Of a stretch of 64,000 nucleotides of DNA, positions 60,405 to 64,000 are shown in pieces (position 1 is the stretch's first letter; every line of letters begins with the position of its first letter). Under the pieces are notes generated by a model. The model was not told where the DNA came from and did no database searches. It saw nothing but the letters and a program-made list of their open reading frames with translations. The DNA is taken from the NCBI RefSeq assembly GCF_963583255.1, contig NC_084817.1:20379989-20443988 (forward strand), in the 5' to 3' direction. The translations under genes were made by a program, and so were the position numbers. Source of the DNA: Pyrus communis (Eukaryota; Streptophyta; Magnoliopsida; Rosales; Rosaceae).

Positions 60405-60633
60405 CTAGGGTCAGTGGCCGTCTTTTGAGTGTGACATGGAATCCTGATGCTAATATGTTATATACTCAGGGACTAGTGCTGGGATGCTAAATTTGGGCAC
60501 AAAATCTACAGGATTACAGTTGGAGGTGGAGGTTTGCCTAGTAGTGGATCCCCTGAACTCTGTTTGTGGCCGTCACCTTCTCTGAAGGGTGGGAACCTTG
60601 TAGATGCAGACTATAGCAGACAGTAGTGGCGAA
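60405..60633 (+). pseudogene. UTP4/cirhin-like WD40 gene fragment
   Basis: One frame reads VSGRLLSVTWNPDANMLYTQ. After a shift, another reads DAKFGHKIYRITVGGGGLPS, then SGSPELCLWPSPSLKGGNLV. These match consecutive segments of plant UTP4-type WD40 proteins (U3 snoRNP, pre-18S rRNA processing), where I recall ..RVLSVTW..DA..IYSGSSDG.IRCWDAKLGHEIYRITVG.... The frame change and TAG (60625-60630 region) make it non-functional, and nothing before or after continues the gene. Confidence 0.65.
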
Positions 60634-61663
60634 ACCAGGAATTGTTGGGGGGGGGGGGGTGACATTTAAAAGGTTTAAGGTCCTAAAAAATGTGGACATT
60701 CGTTCGAGGTCCAAGTATTGGGTTGGCAAGAAGATTATGTGAACTACCCAGAATATTCGTAGGAGAATTTCCACTAACCAAAATATTCAAAATAGCATTT
60801 AGACTACTCGAAATATTCGAAAGAGTAATTGAACTACATGATTATGTGGAGGAGAATTTAAGCATCCTTTCTTGTTGTATCATGTCATTACATAACTATA
60901 TAACGAGTAAAGTTCTAAAAGACGTAAGTGCTGGATGAGCGGCAAACATGACCCAACGCTTAGGTGAGGATCTAGATGAACTAGGTTGTACGTATAAATA
61001 AGTGTTTATTTATTATATAGTTATAATATCTAAAAATATTGATTAAAAAACACATAATATATAAAAATACTGACAATTTTATTTGTTATTTGTTGAATTT
61101 GATATAAGAGATAAAAATTCAAAGCATTACGAGTTCATAATACAACAAAATATTTTTGAAGCTAGTATGAATTTATAGTTAATTTTAACGTAAATAAGAT
61201 TGGCAAATACGTAACTTGAAAACTATGTGGGCAAATGAAACAATAACTAAAAAACAAATATAAAAAAGTACATGTAAATAGCAAGTTAGGTGGTGCAAAT
61301 TGGTTGGACTATAGTTAAAATTGGGTGAATTTTACAAGGACACGTGGGGTGGGATGGGAGTGAGAGAAAGTCTCTTCTTCCTCCATCGTTTTCTTCATTG
61401 GAACTTGAACTCCATTTTATAAACTACAAATTACAGATCTCCCTTCCTCCTTTCTTTGGCCTAGGTCTTTGAAAAAAATTAGACAGCTCGCGTGCAGCCT
61501 GTGTTACGTAGCAGAAGGGAAACCCAGAAAGCCAGAGCACTAGACGGAATTTCATCACTTTCGACAGGATCAGAGGGGCATAACCACCACTCCTGAGCTT
61601 GGTTTCTGGCGAGAGGAGGGGCGGCCGCCCCTCCTCGCACTTATGTAGCTTCGCCCATGGCAA
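60629..61663. mobile_element. Possible non-autonomous element with GTGGCGAAACCAG / GCGAAGCTAC ends
   Basis: The left end (AGTAGTGGCGAAACCAGGAA followed by a 12-13 G run) faces the right end (GTAGCTTCGCCCATGG) in rough inverted orientation. This resembles the GTGGCGGAGCC-type ends common in plant transposons. No target duplication or transposase was found. A 24-bp perfect palindrome lies at 61613-61636. Confidence 0.4.
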
Positions 61664-61736
61664 ACAGTATTGCCATGCATAATTGTGATTAAGGCGTTTT
61701 AATTTCATTTGGAAAAGTAGGTTAAAAACAACTTTT

Positions 61737-62003
61737 TGTTGCAGTCACATTTAGAATAGGAATGTGATTGTGTAAATCCTAATAGATATGAGAATGTATC
61801 TTATATTCCTATTAGGAGTTGATTACCTATTAAATGTTGTAATCCTAAAGGGAAAGGTTTTTACCTATCTACTACTATAAATAAAGGCATAATGGGGTGA
61901 TACAAACACACCTCACAATTAAATCACTCTCTCTTCTCCCTTAATACCGTCAGCCCCTCTCTCTCTAAACTCTTAGATCTTTCAATCAAATAGGCTTACA
62001 ACA
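61737..62003 (+). mobile_element. 267-bp solo LTR, Copia-type
   Basis: It starts TGTTGCAGTCACATTTAG and ends CTTACAACA, with a TGTTG/CAACA inverted terminus. The 5-bp duplication CTTTT is exact (61732-61736 and 62004-62008). A TATA box (TATAAATA, 61876-61883) lies in the expected U3/R position. The sequence at about 62040-62135 carries a similar ACTATAAATAAAGGCA on the opposite strand. Confidence 0.85.
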
Positions 62004-62340
62004 CTTTTAAAATTGTAGTATTTGTTGTGGACTATTTAACTGAAAGGAGAGATCAAGGGTGCGGTGGCAGAGAAAAAAGAGAGAGTTGGGTAATTTCTGT
62101 GATGCTTTCATCACTTTTGCCTTTATTTATAGTAACTTACTAGGCTTCCTTGCTTCACAAGTAATACAAACATAAGTAACTTAAAAATGATATTGTGACT
62201 TCTTTTCTTTTCTCTTTAACTCCTCTGCATAACATATGTAGAAGTTACAAGTTATCAATTGAAAGCAAAGCAATTTTCTTTCTTCTTTTGCTGATTTAAC
62301 CAAGCATTAATTCTCAAGCAATACTCCAATTCCTTTGGAG

Positions 62341-63144
62341 CTAACTTTTGAGCCGTGCAAGTTGATTTTCAGGCAGGACCACACTCAATAATCGACCGAC
62401 ATTATTAGTACTTGCCGGAAGCACCAAAACCAGCCCTTCATCACCAACCCCACTAATACCATAACTTGCATAAACTGGTTTTTGTCCCTTCAATTCAAGC
62501 CCATAAATCTCTGCCTCTTCCAAGTTCACGAATGTAAGCTTTGCTCCGTAAGCTATGAAGTCCGAATTACTGCCGCCCTCCTCCCTCCTTGCCGTCTCCT
62601 CAATTGCACCATTCTCTTCTGCCCTTTTTTTCACAATCAGCTCTACCAAATCTGACGCTTCAGCTTCCGCAACCAAGAAATCTGCCGCAACCGTGCTCCA
62701 CACTATGTCATTACTCAGAACTCCAAATTCCCCTTTATGCACATTTTTCGTACCAAATTCCCTCATATAAGGGCAGAGAGAACTTCAAAAGCCGAGGAGA
62801 CTTTGGCTGATTGGTTGCTTGGAGGACAAGAAATGTTGGAGACCAAATGATCAAGCTTCTCAGCAAAAACATGAAAAATGTGTTTTCTCATCCTTTACTT
62901 GTTAGGTGTCACTAGGGATGGGTAAAATACCCTTGGTTATGGGTAACCGCGGTTACCCGTCCATTTAAACTTTACGGTTATGGTTATGGGTAACCATTTA
63001 GATAAATAAATGGTTATGGGTATAACTGTTTACCCATGAAATGTAAATGGATGATTATGGGTATTAACCGCGGTTATAAACGGGTAACCGTTTACCCATT
63101 TATTTTATATATGTAATGTTGAATATTTTAAAAATAAAATTATA

Positions 63145-63185
<41 letters not shown>

Positions 63186-64000
63186 CTGTTTGACGGGGGA
63201 TGGGAAGTTGTGTTATTAACTCAACAATCACATCTCTTCAATTTGAATGTTGCATCTTTTGATTGTTGCCAAAAGATATGATTCACGGTCAACAAGTGTA
63301 ATCCTTCTCCTAACCATGTTCTCTATCGGACAAAACTTAAATCAATGCTATTGACTATAGTGCATGGTTTATATAGCTAATTATAATATAATGTAGCTCA
63401 TTATATATATATATACATATATATATTATGTTAATACTTTACATTATGGGTAAAATAACCCAAGAATACCATCTTCTAAAGAGTTTTTGTAACCCAGGAA
63501 TACTTAGCAAATATTATATTACCTTCATTGGTAACAGTAAAAAATATCGTCCGTAAACTATTATTTCAATTATTGGAATGACATACGAACTTAAAAAATT
63601 AAAATATGGAAATGTACGATGAATGTTACCTGTAACGGTGTTTAATTGTCAAAAAAAAGAAAACAAAATTATGACAATTTTTTTTTAATTTTCAAGTTTT
63701 AAAAAACATGTAGACGGGTGAAAAAGGGGTAATGGTAAAAAAAAAAAAAAAAAGATAAACGGGTTAAAAAGGGTAAATGGGTAAACGGGTATTAAACGGT
63801 TACGGTTAAATGGGTATGGTTAACCGTTTGTAAACAGTTATGCGGCTATGAACATAAACATTTATGGGTAAATAACCGCGGTTACCCGCCCGCCATAAAT
63901 GTTGCCCATCCCTGTGTCACCCAGAAATCACCAACTGGATCTACCCTTTTCACAGAAAAAGGTGTTTCGGGTACTGAAGAAAGTGATGGGGATTCAGGTT
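62341..64000 (-). pseudogene. BAHD-type acyltransferase pseudogene, C-terminal half, split by a hAT-like element
   Basis: The minus-strand frame at 62766-62341 (141 codons, TAG stop) reads LSNDIVWSTVAADFLVAEAE, then YGAKLTFVNLEEAEIYGLEL, KGQKPVYASYGISGVGDEGL, VLVLPAS and LLSVVLPENQLARLKS. That is the C-terminal region of a BAHD acyl-CoA-dependent acyltransferase (coniferyl-alcohol-acyltransferase-like class by memory). Just upstream, another frame reads HIFHVFAEKLDHLVSNISCP, then SAKVSSAFEVLSALI and TGA where a Trp codon is expected. Further upstream a TAA follows VTPNK, and 62913-63913 is a transposon. Beyond it PETPFSVKRVDPVGDFWVT continues the frame to the window end. The HXXXD site is not seen and the DFGWG motif is replaced. 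The gene cannot make a functional enzyme. Confidence 0.75.
62913..63913. mobile_element. Non-autonomous hAT-like element rich in GGTTACCC / CCGCGG motifs
   Basis: The ends TAGGGATGGGTAAAATACC and GGTTACCCGCCCGCCATAAA...GCCCATCCCT are inverted repeats of the TAGGGATGGG type seen in hAT elements. GGTGTCAC (62905-62912) and GTGTCAC (63914-63920) flank it, consistent with an 8-bp duplication that lost 1-2 bases at one junction. Near each end are many copies of GGTTACCCG, GGTAACCGCGGTTA and ATGGGTAA in both orientations, as in hAT subterminal transposase-binding clusters. It has a (TA)n run at 63151-63181 and no transposase. It sits within the BAHD reading frame. Confidence 0.8.

Noticed and set aside
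63151..63181. TA run as a target-site or telomere-like feature
   Set aside because: A plain TA microsatellite internal to the hAT-like element; no telomeric TTTAGGG units.

Overview
This is nuclear DNA from a dicot plant. It has spliced genes with GT-AG introns, AT-rich intergenic DNA, SINEs, MITEs and many LTR-retrotransposon remnants. The gene families and the repeat style fit a woody Rosaceae species such as apple or pear, but that placement is inference; no marker here proves it. The prokaryotic categories (operons, CRISPR, Shine-Dalgarno sites) do not apply.

Layout. 1-1899 (+) is the 3' half of a kinesin-4 gene (KIN-4C-like, KIF4-type cysteine-rich tail). 3062-7392 (+) is a tandem duplicate without the motor domain; its frame is intact over 12 exons except for one TAG. 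7995-8900 is a decayed Copia 3' end. 8900-13260 is gene-poor. 14252-16242 (+) encodes a 171-aa acidic/serine-rich plant protein of unknown function. 18525-21895 (+) is a NETWORKED 2-type actin-binding protein. 23080-23272 is a GH17 beta-1,3-glucanase scrap. 23690-25963 (+) is an intronless P-class PPR protein (At2g37230-like). 27697-34229 (-) is a six-exon Myb/SANT protein that carries a tRNA-like gene in an intron. 34541-49914 is a large transposon nest. 51737-57531 (-) is a complete 18-exon NADPH-cytochrome P450 reductase of 692 aa. 57720-62340 holds more transposons, a palindromic mini-element and a UTP4-like WD40 scrap. 62341-64000 (-) is a BAHD acyltransferase pseudogene split by a hAT-like element.

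The genes do not form a pathway. The intact ones are housekeeping or cytoskeletal: microtubule motor, actin-membrane adaptor, organellar RNA factor, chromatin/transcription factor, and the P450 electron donor.

The most unusual material is one LTR family, here called family A. Three long solo LTRs of it (about 2.1-3.2 kb net, TG...CA ends, with 5-bp target duplications exact in two and one mismatch in the third) lie at 35237-40343, 41795-43911 and 45414-48161. They share a hairpin whose two arms change together between copies, which looks like compensatory covariation. A 163-bp palindrome at 59214-59376 is built from two inverted copies of the family A 3' terminus and has its own 5-bp target duplication. 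Exon coordinates were read by eye from splice signals and frame continuity; they need transcript confirmation.
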